Positions 1-6,569 of a stretch of DNA of 10,364 bases are shown piece by piece. Within the stretch, counting starts at the first letter, position 1; each line of letters begins with the position of its first letter. Below the pieces are notes generated by a model. That model was not told the origin of the DNA. It worked only from the letters and a program-made list of their open reading frames with translations, and made no database searches. This DNA comes from Bdellovibrio sp. (GTDB taxonomy: Bacteria > Bdellovibrionota > Bdellovibrionia > Bdellovibrionales > Bdellovibrionaceae): assembly GCA_017745015.1 (NCBI GenBank), contig JAGIAF010000016.1:1-10364 (forward strand), written 5' to 3'. The translations under genes were made by a program, and so were the position numbers.

Positions 1-1674
1 TCAATTTCTTCCCATGCGACTTCATCCAGTCCGCAACAGGCATTTATAGAGCAATTCCAAAGCCCTCGCGTGTGGTTTCCGTCACCGGATTCCCCAATTC
101 TCGCTGACGCCCCGGGACGTTATCCAGTGGTTTTCAACTTTCTGTTCCAAAGTATCCTGGGCTGGACTCCAACAGGTGCTGGGAAAAATCTCTCTGAAAA
201 GTGTTCGACTGATCTTTGGGAGAGTCGCATGCGCGACCCCCGTCTTGCAGTCTCAGCGCAGATTCAAGGCGGTCTGGTTCAAAAGTATCTGCAACAATGC
301 AGCGCTGAACTTGAGAGCGGTGATGATGGCGGTTTGACGAATGCTCGTCGCATGTTGAGCATGAGTTACGATCCGCAAGGACATCCGTTTCTTCGTCGCG
401 TGGTGATCAATCTTCCGGGAAACGTAAAGCTCAAAGGTCTGTTGGCATTAAAAGGTGACTTCAAACGCCGTCCTTTTGTGATTTTGCGTTCGGGGATTTT
501 TTCTAGCATTGAAGACTTCCGGCCTGAGCGCGGTTGGTTGATGATGTTATTTGAACAAGCACCGTTCAATGTCTTGCTGGTGGAAAACATGACCAGCGCG
601 GATTTCATTGCGAACAACAATCAATTCTCGTTTGGCGGGTATGATGAAGGTATTCAGAATATTCTGCTCGCGCAGATGTTGAAAAATCCGGTGGAACCAT
701 TGTCTCGCATCGTGGACAGCGTTCACGTATTCGGAATGAGCTTGGGCGGTCACGGAGTTTTGTTCTCGTCACTTTTGAATAAATACAATTCTCCGAATGG
801 TCATTCCTTGATCCAAAGTTTCTTGGCGATGTGTCCGGTTGTAAATTTGAAGCCGACCATGGAAAGCCTCACACAGAGTGGGGTGAAATCCGCCTTCGTT
901 GATTTGTGGGGACGTCGTCGCTTGGGCAATCTTGAAGAAAAACTTCCGGGCTTGGTTCAATACGACAGCTTTAAATATTTGAATAAGGCTGTTTCTGAAG
1001 TGGTCAGAACTTATCACGGCGGACTTTCTTATATTTCCACTGTGAAGCTTCCTCCGGGAATGAAAGACAGCGAAAGCTTCTGGCACGACAATGATTTCTG
1101 GAAGTTCTATCAAGACGTGCAAGAGCCGGTGATGATCTGGGCCACAGAGCAAGACCCCTTGGTGCCGTTCGATAAGAACTCGCAAATGCTTTTGAACAAG
1201 CAAATGAAAGTTGCAAGTAAGAATCTGCGCGTAGTGGAATTCGCACAAGGTTTTCACTGTACTTTGCCAGTGGCCTACGATTGGAAATTTATTAGCTCGA
1301 TGTTTCAAGCCTATATCCTGTCGCATTCTCCAACTTTCAAAATGCGCGATCAGAATTTGAACATGGAGTTGTCGGATGAGGAATGGAAGGGCTTTTTCAC
1401 GGGGCCGATCCTGACTCAGTTTGAAGTGGACGAGCCGGGGCGCAAAAAGAATTTCGTTAAAATCGAAATCAAAATGGTGAACCCTCAAGGCAAAGACAAA
1501 TCCATGAACTTGAGTTTGCCATTATCCGAATTTGATTTCCGTTTCCTAAATTCCGTTTTGAGTTCTTCGGAAAAGGAAATGGTGGTCCGTTGGATCAATC
1601 AAAACCTCCGTGTCAGCGTTCAACAGGCTGCAGGTAAAGCGAACCTCAAAGTCTCTTGGCCAATCGCTCTATAA
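1..1674 (+). CDS. Large alpha/beta hydrolase (esterase/lipase-like), 5' end outside window
   Basis: The reading frame is open from base 1, so the gene very probably starts before the window; the GTG at 70 is only the first in-window start codon and has no Shine-Dalgarno sequence. Numbering from that GTG, a nucleophile elbow G-M-S-L-G-G puts Ser224 as nucleophile. Asp362 in A-T-E-Q-D-P-L-V and His396 in G-F-H-C complete a Ser-Asp-His triad in the expected order and spacing. The core spans about residues 110-420. A C-terminal part of about 110 residues (V/E/K-rich, probably beta-strand) has no function I recognise. The protein exceeds 534 residues, long for a simple esterase. The substrate is unknown; any signal peptide would lie outside the window. 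The hydrolase fold and triad are well supported, the substrate class is not. The stop codon overlaps a palindrome, and the GMC oxidoreductase gene follows after 111 nt on the same strand. Confidence 0.82.
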   Translation, partial: SISSHATSSSPQQAFIEQFQSPRVWFPSPDSPILADAPGRYPVVFNFLFQSILGWTPTGAGKNLSEKCSTDLWESRMRDPRLAVSAQIQGGLVQKYLQQCSAELESGDDGGLTNARRMLSMSYDPQGHPFLRRVVINLPGNVKLKGLLALKGDFKRRPFVILRSGIFSSIEDFRPERGWLMMLFEQAPFNVLLVENMTSADFIANNNQFSFGGYDEGIQNILLAQMLKNPVEPLSRIVDSVHVFGMSLGGHGVLFSSLLNKYNSPNGHSLIQSFLAMCPVVNLKPTMESLTQSGVKSAFVDLWGRRRLGNLEEKLPGLVQYDSFKYLNKAVSEVVRTYHGGLSYISTVKLPPGMKDSESFWHDNDFWKFYQDVQEPVMIWATEQDPLVPFDKNSQMLLNKQMKVASKNLRVVEFAQGFHCTLPVAYDWKFISSMFQAYILSHSPTFKMRDQNLNMELSDEEWKGFFTGPILTQFEVDEPGRKKNFVKIEIKMVNPQGKDKSMNLSLPLSEFDFRFLNSVLSSSEKEMVVRWINQNLRVSVQQAAGKANLKVSWPIAL

Positions 1675-1692
1675 GGTGCCTGGCACTTTTTT
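1673..1692 (+). terminator. Stop-codon-overlapping palindrome with T-run
   Basis: AAGGTGCC, a single T, then GGCACTTT forms a near-perfect palindrome whose first two bases are the last two of the hydrolase stop codon. In RNA the only non-Watson-Crick position is a G-U wobble. The 3' arm runs into six T residues (1687-1692). The stem is short (7 bp around a 3-nt loop), so termination may be partial. The same AGGTGCCT octamer recurs near other gene ends in this window. Confidence 0.5.
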
Positions 1693-1713
1693 GGTCATTT
1701 GTGCGTTAAACTG

Positions 1714-1741
1714 AAGTTTGGCAAATTCGCCAATCAAACTT
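1714..1741. promoter_or_regulatory. Inverted repeat upstream of GMC gene (possible operator)
   Basis: Two interleaved inverted repeats lie 45-72 nt before the GMC start codon: TTGGC (1718-1722) with GCCAA (1729-1733), and AAGTTTG (1714-1720) with CAAACTT (1735-1741). This is typical of a dimeric regulator site but could be chance. No convincing -35/-10 pair was found in the 111-nt gap. Confidence 0.28.
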
Positions 1742-1775
1742 TCACTTTCTTAATTTCATGCGTTCTTCTTAAAAA

Positions 1776-1780
1776 GGGGG
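1776..1780 (+). promoter_or_regulatory. Ribosome binding site of the GMC oxidoreductase gene
   Basis: A run of five A and five G (AGGGGG) lies 5 nt before the ATG at 1786. It fixes the start there rather than at the in-frame GTG at 1699, because translation from 1786 places a Tat motif at residues 4-10. Confidence 0.7.
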
Positions 1781-1785
1781 ACGTC

Positions 1786-3528
1786 ATGGGAATATCTCGC
1801 AGAGATTTTCTAAAGGCTGGCTTGTCGGCAAGTGCTGTCAGTGCGCTTGCGCCATCAACAACCCAAGCTGAACCCCAGACGAAATATATTCCTGTCAATG
1901 TTCGCTATAAATCACTGTCGAATCCCATCTCGGACTTGAAAGAGTCCTATGACATTTTAGTGATTGGATCAGGTTACGGCGGAGCCGTGATGTCAGCGCG
2001 TCTGGCCGAGGGAAGATCCTTAGCGATTCTGGAGAGGGGGGCCGAGCGTGCGCCAGGCTCATTCGTTGAAACCTTCAAAGGCTTTTTGAAAGACTTGCGA
2101 TCTAAATTGAAACCGTTAGGACTCTTCGAGCTTCATCCAAATCACGAGATGGATGTCGTGACGGGGAATGGCTTAGGTGGCACCTCATTGATCAATGCTG
2201 GTGCGACAGTGGAGCCTGATGAGGATGTGTTCCGTGACGGGCATTGGCCATCGGAATTAGTTGACGATGTTCGTTCCGGAGAATTTCAAAAGTATTACGC
2301 CCGAGTGAAAAGAACTCTGCAAGCTCAGAGCTATGATCCAGCTCGTATGCGGAGTGCGAAGGTCGACGTGCACAAGCTGGCAACCGAAAAGCTTCATCAA
2401 AAATTTGAATATGCGCCCATTGCAGTGAACCTCTATGGGCAAAAGCAAGTCTTGGGTGTCGAACAACCGAAATGTATTCAATGCGGAAATTGTTGCGCTG
2501 GATGCAATACCGGAGCGAAGAACACTCTGAATATGAACTATTTGCCCTTGGCGAAATACCACGGCGCTGAAGTTTACACGTGCATGGAGGTTGATCATAT
2601 CGAAAAATTGTCCGATGGAAGATACCGTGTTCATTGCGATTACCATTATGATGGAAAAAAGAAAACGCGAAAAGTAATTGAAGCAAACACCGTGATTGTA
2701 GCTGCGGGCACCATGGGCTCGACTCGCTTGATGATGAAGTCTCGACGTTATGGCTTAAGTCTGTCGAATCAACTGGGGCAAAGATTTTCTGGAAACGGGG
2801 ACGTGTTGGGGTTGTCTTTCAATACAGACTATAAAACGAATGCCATTGGTTTTGATTCTGCCAGCGAGGTCCGTGTGGATATGCGCCCTGGGGCGGTGAT
2901 CTATGGTGTAGCTGACTATCGCCCCGGAAGAAAAATTTCCGAAAGATTCATTATCGAGGAAGGAACTTTCCCGGGGGCTTTGACGATTCCGCTTCGCATG
3001 GCTATGGCCACAGCCAAATTAAAGATCTCACGCTGGCGTGCACTTCGAGTTTTAAGAGATGTCACGCTTTCGAAGGATATTGAAAAAGGAGCCCTAAATC
3101 ACTCCATGGTTTATTTGGGAATGGGACATGATCGCGCGGATGGACAATTGATTCTTGATCGCAAAGACCGTGTGCGAGTGCATTGGCCCCATGTGATGAG
3201 TGATCCAGTTTTTCCCATGATTGATCGCGAGATGAAACGACAATCTCAGGTCCTTGGGGGGAACTTTGTGATGAATCCGCGAACCTTGATTGTCAGTGGG
3301 AAAAATCTTGTTACGGTTCATCCTCTGGGAGGTTGTGTGATGGGCGATACAGCAGAATATGGAGTCGTAAACCATCTGGGGCAGGTTTTCACAGAAAATG
3401 GAGAACTTCATCAGGGACTTTATATTATGGATGGTTCCGTGGTGCCAACGGCATTGGGAGTAAATCCACTTCTGACAATTGCCTCTTTGGCCGAGCGAGC
3501 CGCAGAACGAATCAGGCACCTGTGTTAA
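1786..3528 (+). CDS. Tat-exported GMC-family FAD oxidoreductase (cholesterol-oxidase-like)
   Basis: This 580-residue flavoenzyme oxidises an alcohol group using FAD. The N-terminus S4-R-R-D-F-L-K10 is a twin-arginine signal, followed by a mild hydrophobic stretch and a likely cleavage after T-Q-A28; the enzyme should therefore fold with its cofactor in the cytosol and be exported to the periplasm. G-S-G-Y-G-G (61-66) is the Rossmann FAD-binding motif, and a second GMC signature G-N-G-L-G-G-T-S begins near residue 126. Cys230, 233, 236, 237 and 240 form a C-x2-C-x2-C-C-x2-C cluster before N-T-G-A-K-N-T-L, a region conserved in bacterial cholesterol-oxidase-like GMC proteins. The C-terminal domain holds H-P-L-G-G-C (His512) and V-N-P (Asn560), matching the catalytic His/Asn pair of sterol oxidases. 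Family assignment is firm; a sterol substrate is inference. No cytochrome or small Tat-partner subunit gene lies nearby. Its last 17 bp overlap the convergent downstream gene. Confidence 0.9.
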   Translation: MGISRRDFLKAGLSASAVSALAPSTTQAEPQTKYIPVNVRYKSLSNPISDLKESYDILVIGSGYGGAVMSARLAEGRSLAILERGAERAPGSFVETFKGFLKDLRSKLKPLGLFELHPNHEMDVVTGNGLGGTSLINAGATVEPDEDVFRDGHWPSELVDDVRSGEFQKYYARVKRTLQAQSYDPARMRSAKVDVHKLATEKLHQKFEYAPIAVNLYGQKQVLGVEQPKCIQCGNCCAGCNTGAKNTLNMNYLPLAKYHGAEVYTCMEVDHIEKLSDGRYRVHCDYHYDGKKKTRKVIEANTVIVAAGTMGSTRLMMKSRRYGLSLSNQLGQRFSGNGDVLGLSFNTDYKTNAIGFDSASEVRVDMRPGAVIYGVADYRPGRKISERFIIEEGTFPGALTIPLRMAMATAKLKISRWRALRVLRDVTLSKDIEKGALNHSMVYLGMGHDRADGQLILDRKDRVRVHWPHVMSDPVFPMIDREMKRQSQVLGGNFVMNPRTLIVSGKNLVTVHPLGGCVMGDTAEYGVVNHLGQVFTENGELHQGLYIMDGSVVPTALGVNPLLTIASLAERAAERIRHLC

Positions 3529-4354
3529 GGAAGTCTTTTAAGTATCTGTAGTTGTGGCCTTCTGTGCTCATAGTTTTGAAGAGAGCTTTCTCCAGTTTCG
3601 GCATTAAATCTTTGTGTTTCTTATTCAATATAAAGTATAGCGGTACTCGAGAAAATGGTTCCTTCACTGTTTTAAGCTGGTCCATCAATGGTTTCAGTGA
3701 CCTTGGCAAAGAGTCAATGATGGGCTCTGCAAGAATGATGTAGTCAGCCCGTCCAGCAACCACCATGCTGAGCCCTTGATCAATGGTAGGCACTGCATCT
3801 AAACGCAAACGCATGTCGCGGGCTTTTTGACGAGTGGTGAAACTATTTAAAATTATTAAACCCTTATATTGCGGAAGTTTTTTTTCCTTAAAGCTTCTAT
3901 TCGACTTTGCATAAAGAATCAGAAAGTTTGAAAACCCAATGGGCTTGCTTGTCGCAATCAAGTTAGGATATTTCTCAATGATGTTTAAGCTGCGAATCAT
4001 CTCGCCATCAATCTCACCATTATCCGCAAGTTGGGCCGAGCGTGCTAACGGGAGCGCAAGAAAATGCGGCTTAATATTCTCCCGAGCAAGGGCTTTCGTA
4101 TAAAATTCTTGCAGCTGTGCGATCGGTGGCAAATCGTTAAAGCCTTCTTGGACGCTGATGCGTAAAACCATGGGGCTTCCCTCGGCCCAAGCCGGTTTTG
4201 CTAACAGCATAATGAAAAGACTAAAAGTGGTGATCGATATCTTCTTTGGTGGCAGTTTTGCGAAGCTGGCTTGCAGGGCAAGAGTCGGCGTTGTCTTTGT
4301 GAAGACTGGAAGGGACGCTCTAACAACTGAGATAAGCAAAGACCATTGCCACAT
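3512..4354 (-). CDS. Periplasmic solute-binding-like protein (SBP_bac_3-like)
   Basis: The body resembles the amino-acid-type extracellular solute-binding fold. Residues after the signal peptide start a beta-strand (V-L-R-I-S-V-Q-E-G), followed by A-R-S-A-Q-L-A-D-N-G-E-I-D-G-E, a pattern common in these stand-alone binding proteins, then a hinge-like T-S-K-P-I-G-F-S-N-F and the late A-G-R-A-D-Y-I-I-L-A-E-P motif. A signal peptide is visible: K37-K38, a hydrophobic core, and P-A-W-A57 before cleavage (numbered from the ATG at 4354). That ATG gives an abnormally long 36-residue region before the signal and has no Shine-Dalgarno sequence; no ATG, GTG or TTG lies at the expected place, where CTG at 4255-4253 is the nearest candidate. 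The start is therefore unresolved. No permease or ATPase gene is adjacent. It may be cotranscribed with the AlkB-like gene 54 nt upstream. Ligand unknown. Confidence 0.72.
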   Translation of the reverse strand: MWQWSLLISVVRASLPVFTKTTPTLALQASFAKLPPKKISITTFSLFIMLLAKPAWAEGSPMVLRISVQEGFNDLPPIAQLQEFYTKALARENIKPHFLALPLARSAQLADNGEIDGEMIRSLNIIEKYPNLIATSKPIGFSNFLILYAKSNRSFKEKKLPQYKGLIILNSFTTRQKARDMRLRLDAVPTIDQGLSMVVAGRADYIILAEPIIDSLPRSLKPLMDQLKTVKEPFSRVPLYFILNKKHKDLMPKLEKALFKTMSTEGHNYRYLKDFLNTGA

Positions 4355-4408
4355 ATCACTATGTTTAATTGTTGGCTTTGTTGGGACAAGTAAATGCTGA
4401 TGAAAATG

Positions 4409-5290
4409 CTATTTTATTTGCGCGGCAAAATGGGGTGATTTTTCTGCCAACTTTTTCATATACTCGAGAACGTCCTCTTGTGCTTCAGCAGACAGCTTTC
4501 TGAAGGGAACGATGTGTTCGTCCGGCACATAACGGAAAGTAAAGTTGATCCGACGAGTTTCAAAGTTGGAGATATCGTTCAATGGAAACACCAAATTATT
4601 TTTGTCTTCAACTCGCTGAACACGATGGAAGAGTTGTTTCTTAAACTTTTCGCCGCCGAAGATTTGCAATGAGCTGTCTTCGAGCCATTGTTGTAGAACC
4701 ACGTTGGACTTCGTCTCCGTTCCTTTGCTGGATACAAATTGGAACAGAGCTTTTTCGCCGAACGAAATAGAAGCGACGGGACCTGGTTCGAAGTCTTTGT
4801 GCTCGCCCACGCGCGCGCAATCGACTTTCTTTCCATCCTCATCCACTTTGTTGCCGTAGTAATTGATTAAACAAGTGTTCAAAGTCCAACCGCGAGGAAT
4901 GTCGCGGGGATCAAAATTGTCTTTCACCAAAGCTTCAATTTTTTGGACCAAATGCTCTAGCACCGGTGGATATTTTTCGCCAGTCACGCAGCGATTATAG
5001 ATGCCTTTCGGTGGGTGATAGTAATTCAAGCAGGCAAATTGCCAGTTCCCTAACCAATACACCGGGCGCAAAAGTGGGCGCTGTTTTTGGTTTTCAGGTG
5101 GAGGATTGTTTTTGGAATAACGCATCTCCCAGATCGGATAGAGCGTGTTCAAGTACTTTAGAATCTCGTCTTTTTCGCGCGCAGTGATGTAGTTGTCCTT
5201 ATAGATCAGATTTTGTGATCCATTTTGGGGACGTTGCGCATTTTTTAAAGCGGGGTTTTTCCCCGAAAATCGCTTTTTAGGCTTGAACAT
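4409..5290 (-). CDS. AlkB-like 2-oxoglutarate/Fe(II)-dependent dioxygenase
   Basis: This 293-residue protein carries the AlkB-type jelly-roll motifs in order. N143-Y-Y is followed, after a short charged insertion, by V-G-E-H164-K-D166 (the HxD iron ligands), then H222 (L-F-H-R-V-Q, third iron ligand) and R247-x-N249-x-T251-x-R253, the 2-oxoglutarate/substrate signature typical of AlkB. AlkB proteins demethylate alkylated bases in DNA or RNA, releasing formaldehyde; some homologues act on tRNA or protein. The protein is longer than Escherichia coli AlkB (216 residues), mainly through a basic N-terminal tail (K/R-rich, first ~22 residues), an insertion in the first half and a C-terminal helix. 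The tail could aid nucleic acid binding (inference). No Shine-Dalgarno sequence precedes the ATG. It is divergent from hldA across a 108-nt gap. The family is well supported; the substrate is not. Confidence 0.85.
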   Translation of the reverse strand: MFKPKKRFSGKNPALKNAQRPQNGSQNLIYKDNYITAREKDEILKYLNTLYPIWEMRYSKNNPPPENQKQRPLLRPVYWLGNWQFACLNYYHPPKGIYNRCVTGEKYPPVLEHLVQKIEALVKDNFDPRDIPRGWTLNTCLINYYGNKVDEDGKKVDCARVGEHKDFEPGPVASISFGEKALFQFVSSKGTETKSNVVLQQWLEDSSLQIFGGEKFKKQLFHRVQRVEDKNNLVFPLNDISNFETRRINFTFRYVPDEHIVPFRKLSAEAQEDVLEYMKKLAEKSPHFAAQIK

Positions 5291-5299
5291 AGGCGTCGA

Positions 5300-5329
5300 T
5301 ATTTACCATAGTAGACTCATTGCTGCCAA
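5300..5329 (-). promoter_or_regulatory. Possible promoter of the AlkB-like gene (near-leaderless)
   Basis: On the minus strand TTGGCA (5329-5324) resembles a -35 box; 18 nt further lies TAAATA (5305-5300), a weak -10. Transcription would then start only a few nt before the ATG at 5290, which fits the absence of a Shine-Dalgarno sequence. The -35 overlaps GCCA-AGAG-TGGC (5325-5336) and the palindrome TGGCGCCA (5333-5340), possible operator symmetry in this divergent gap. Weak evidence overall. Confidence 0.25.
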
Positions 5330-5385
5330 GAGTGGCGCCATAAGATGATGACAGGGCGGGGGCCTTAAGCTAGAAATGAACCCTC

Positions 5386-5390
5386 GGAGG
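5386..5390 (+). promoter_or_regulatory. Ribosome binding site of hldA
   Basis: GGAGG lies 8 nt before the ATG at 5399. A closer ATG at 5391 opens only a three-codon frame (ATG AAA AAA TGA) that overlaps the hldA start as ATGA, so 5399 is the real start. Confidence 0.75.
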
Positions 5391-5398
5391 ATGAAAAA

Positions 5399-6427
5399 AT
5401 GACAACACCGGTGCAAGCTAAGCTCGGACCTCAAGAAAAACAGCTTTTGATCAACCAGATCCCTGCCTTGAAAGGCAGAAAAATCCTCATTATCGGTGAT
5501 ATCGGCCTTGATGAATACGTTATGGGGCAAGTTCGCCGCATCAGCCCTGAAGCTCCGGTTCCAGTTCTTGAAGTTGAAGAAGAAGACAAGCGTTTAGGCC
5601 TAGCGGCCAACGTTGCTCAAAACGTAGCCAGTCTTGGTGGCACTCCGATGATGGTCTCTGTTGTTGGTGACGACACAGGTGCTGATCTTTTGAAAGAGTT
5701 GAGCGCAAAAAATGGCGTGAGCTGGGAATACATGATCGTAGATAAATCCCGCCCAACAACTCGTAAAACCCGCGTGATGGCAAAACAACAGCAGATCGTG
5801 CGCGTTGACTATGAAGTAAAAAAATATCTTTCTGAAGAGACAGAAGCTCGCTTGCTATCCGTGGTTGAAAAAAACGTTGTTCAAGCAGACTGCGTGATCA
5901 TTGAAGACTACGCCAAAGGCGTGATCTCTCGTAACGTGATTCAAAAAGTTTCTGAAATTTGCAATAAGGCCGGCAAGAAATTGATGGTCGATCCACATCG
6001 CAACAACCTAGGTTCGTTCTATCAAGGCGTTGATTTGATCAAGCCAAACTATGACGAAGCGGTTGTTTTGACTGGTATGGATTTCAACGACTTGAAAAGC
6101 AACCCAAATAAGGTTGTTGAAGTAGGTCGCGCTCTTCAAAAAATCACAGGCGCTAAAGAAGTAGTTTTGACTCGCGGAAAAGACGGTATGACGATTTTCT
6201 CCGGTGATCAAATCACAGAAGTTCCAACATACGCGCAAAAAGTCTTCGACGTAACAGGCGCTGGTGATACAGTTATCGCAGCCTTGGCGTTGGGTCTTGT
6301 TTCTGGTCTTTCATTGGTTCATAGCTGTATGCTAGCCAACAACGCCGCAGGTGTTGTGGTCGGCAAAGTAGGGTGCGTGCCATGCGAAATTCCAGAACTC
6401 ATCGACTACATCAACGAAGTCCACTAA
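5399..6427 (+). CDS. hldA: D-glycero-beta-D-manno-heptose-7-phosphate kinase, kinase-only form
   Basis: It phosphorylates heptose 7-phosphate at C1 with ATP to give heptose 1,7-bisphosphate, the second committed step to ADP-heptose for the LPS inner core, in the cytosol. The 342 residues form one PfkB/ribokinase domain. I-I-G-D-I-G-L-D-E-Y opens the sheet, and R-R-I-S-P-E-A-P-V-P-V (46-56) is diagnostic of the HldE/RfaE kinase domain. N-Y-D-E (217-220) and D284-V-T-G-A-G-D290 form the nucleotide/anion-hole signature with Asp290 as catalytic base. The cytidylyltransferase-like half of the bifunctional HldE (about 475 residues in Escherichia coli) is absent, so a separate nucleotidyltransferase must be encoded elsewhere. 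C326-V-P-C329 near the C-terminus replaces residues usually not cysteine. None of its pathway neighbours (gmhA, gmhB, hldD) is in the window. Its stop codon abuts the hairpin element that follows. Confidence 0.93.
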   Translation: MTTPVQAKLGPQEKQLLINQIPALKGRKILIIGDIGLDEYVMGQVRRISPEAPVPVLEVEEEDKRLGLAANVAQNVASLGGTPMMVSVVGDDTGADLLKELSAKNGVSWEYMIVDKSRPTTRKTRVMAKQQQIVRVDYEVKKYLSEETEARLLSVVEKNVVQADCVIIEDYAKGVISRNVIQKVSEICNKAGKKLMVDPHRNNLGSFYQGVDLIKPNYDEAVVLTGMDFNDLKSNPNKVVEVGRALQKITGAKEVVLTRGKDGMTIFSGDQITEVPTYAQKVFDVTGAGDTVIAALALGLVSGLSLVHSCMLANNAAGVVVGKVGCVPCEIPELIDYINEVH

Positions 6428-6551
6428 AAGTGGTGAAAAAGGCTCGCCGGCTTCGTTGTCGGGCCTGCTCCTCGCTTCGACGTACTGAACGTACGCCTAC
6501 GCTGCGGGGCAAACCCTTCGCCTCGCATTCGAACCTTTTTGACCGCTTTTA
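6425..6551. repeat. Long imperfect hairpin element (REP/MITE-like), TA-flanked
   Basis: The outer arms AAAAGTGGTGAAAAAGG (6426-6442) and CCTTTTTGACCGCTTTT (6534-6550) are inverted copies with two mismatches. Pairing continues inward with interruptions: GGCTCG/CGAACC, GGG (6461-6463)/CCC (6514-6516), GCTCC (6467-6471)/GGGGC (6506-6510), and the central CGTAC (6481-6485)/GTACG (6491-6495) around a TGAAC loop. The inside is visibly richer in GC than the flanking genes and repeats CTCGC three times. TA occurs at both outer edges (6425-6426, 6550-6551). The element starts inside the hldA stop codon and ends 19 nt before the next start codon. It may serve as the hldA terminator and looks like a dispersed intergenic repeat; copy number cannot be judged from one window. 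Confidence 0.65.
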
Positions 6552-6569
6552 AAATAGAATGGTTTAAAA

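Noticed and set aside
70..72. GTG at 70 as the true start of the hydrolase
   Set aside because: No ribosome binding site or signal sequence follows it, and the frame stays open to the window edge.
769..1488. 239-residue minus-strand open frame inside the hydrolase gene
   Set aside because: It lies wholly opposite a gene with an intact catalytic triad, has His/Arg-rich, non-protein-like composition and no ribosome binding site or family motif.
1699..1785. In-frame GTG at 1699 as the GMC gene start, adding 29 residues
   Set aside because: It would bury the twin-arginine signal in the interior and has no ribosome binding site, whereas 1786 has one and gives a textbook Tat N-terminus.
2192..2686. 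Minus-strand open frames opposite the GMC gene
   Set aside because: They are shadows of a gene with clear FAD-binding and catalytic motifs; no recognisable domain.
6539..6560. TTGACC and TAGAAT as a promoter for the dioxygenase gene
   Set aside because: The spacer is only 10 nt, too short for a sigma-70 promoter.
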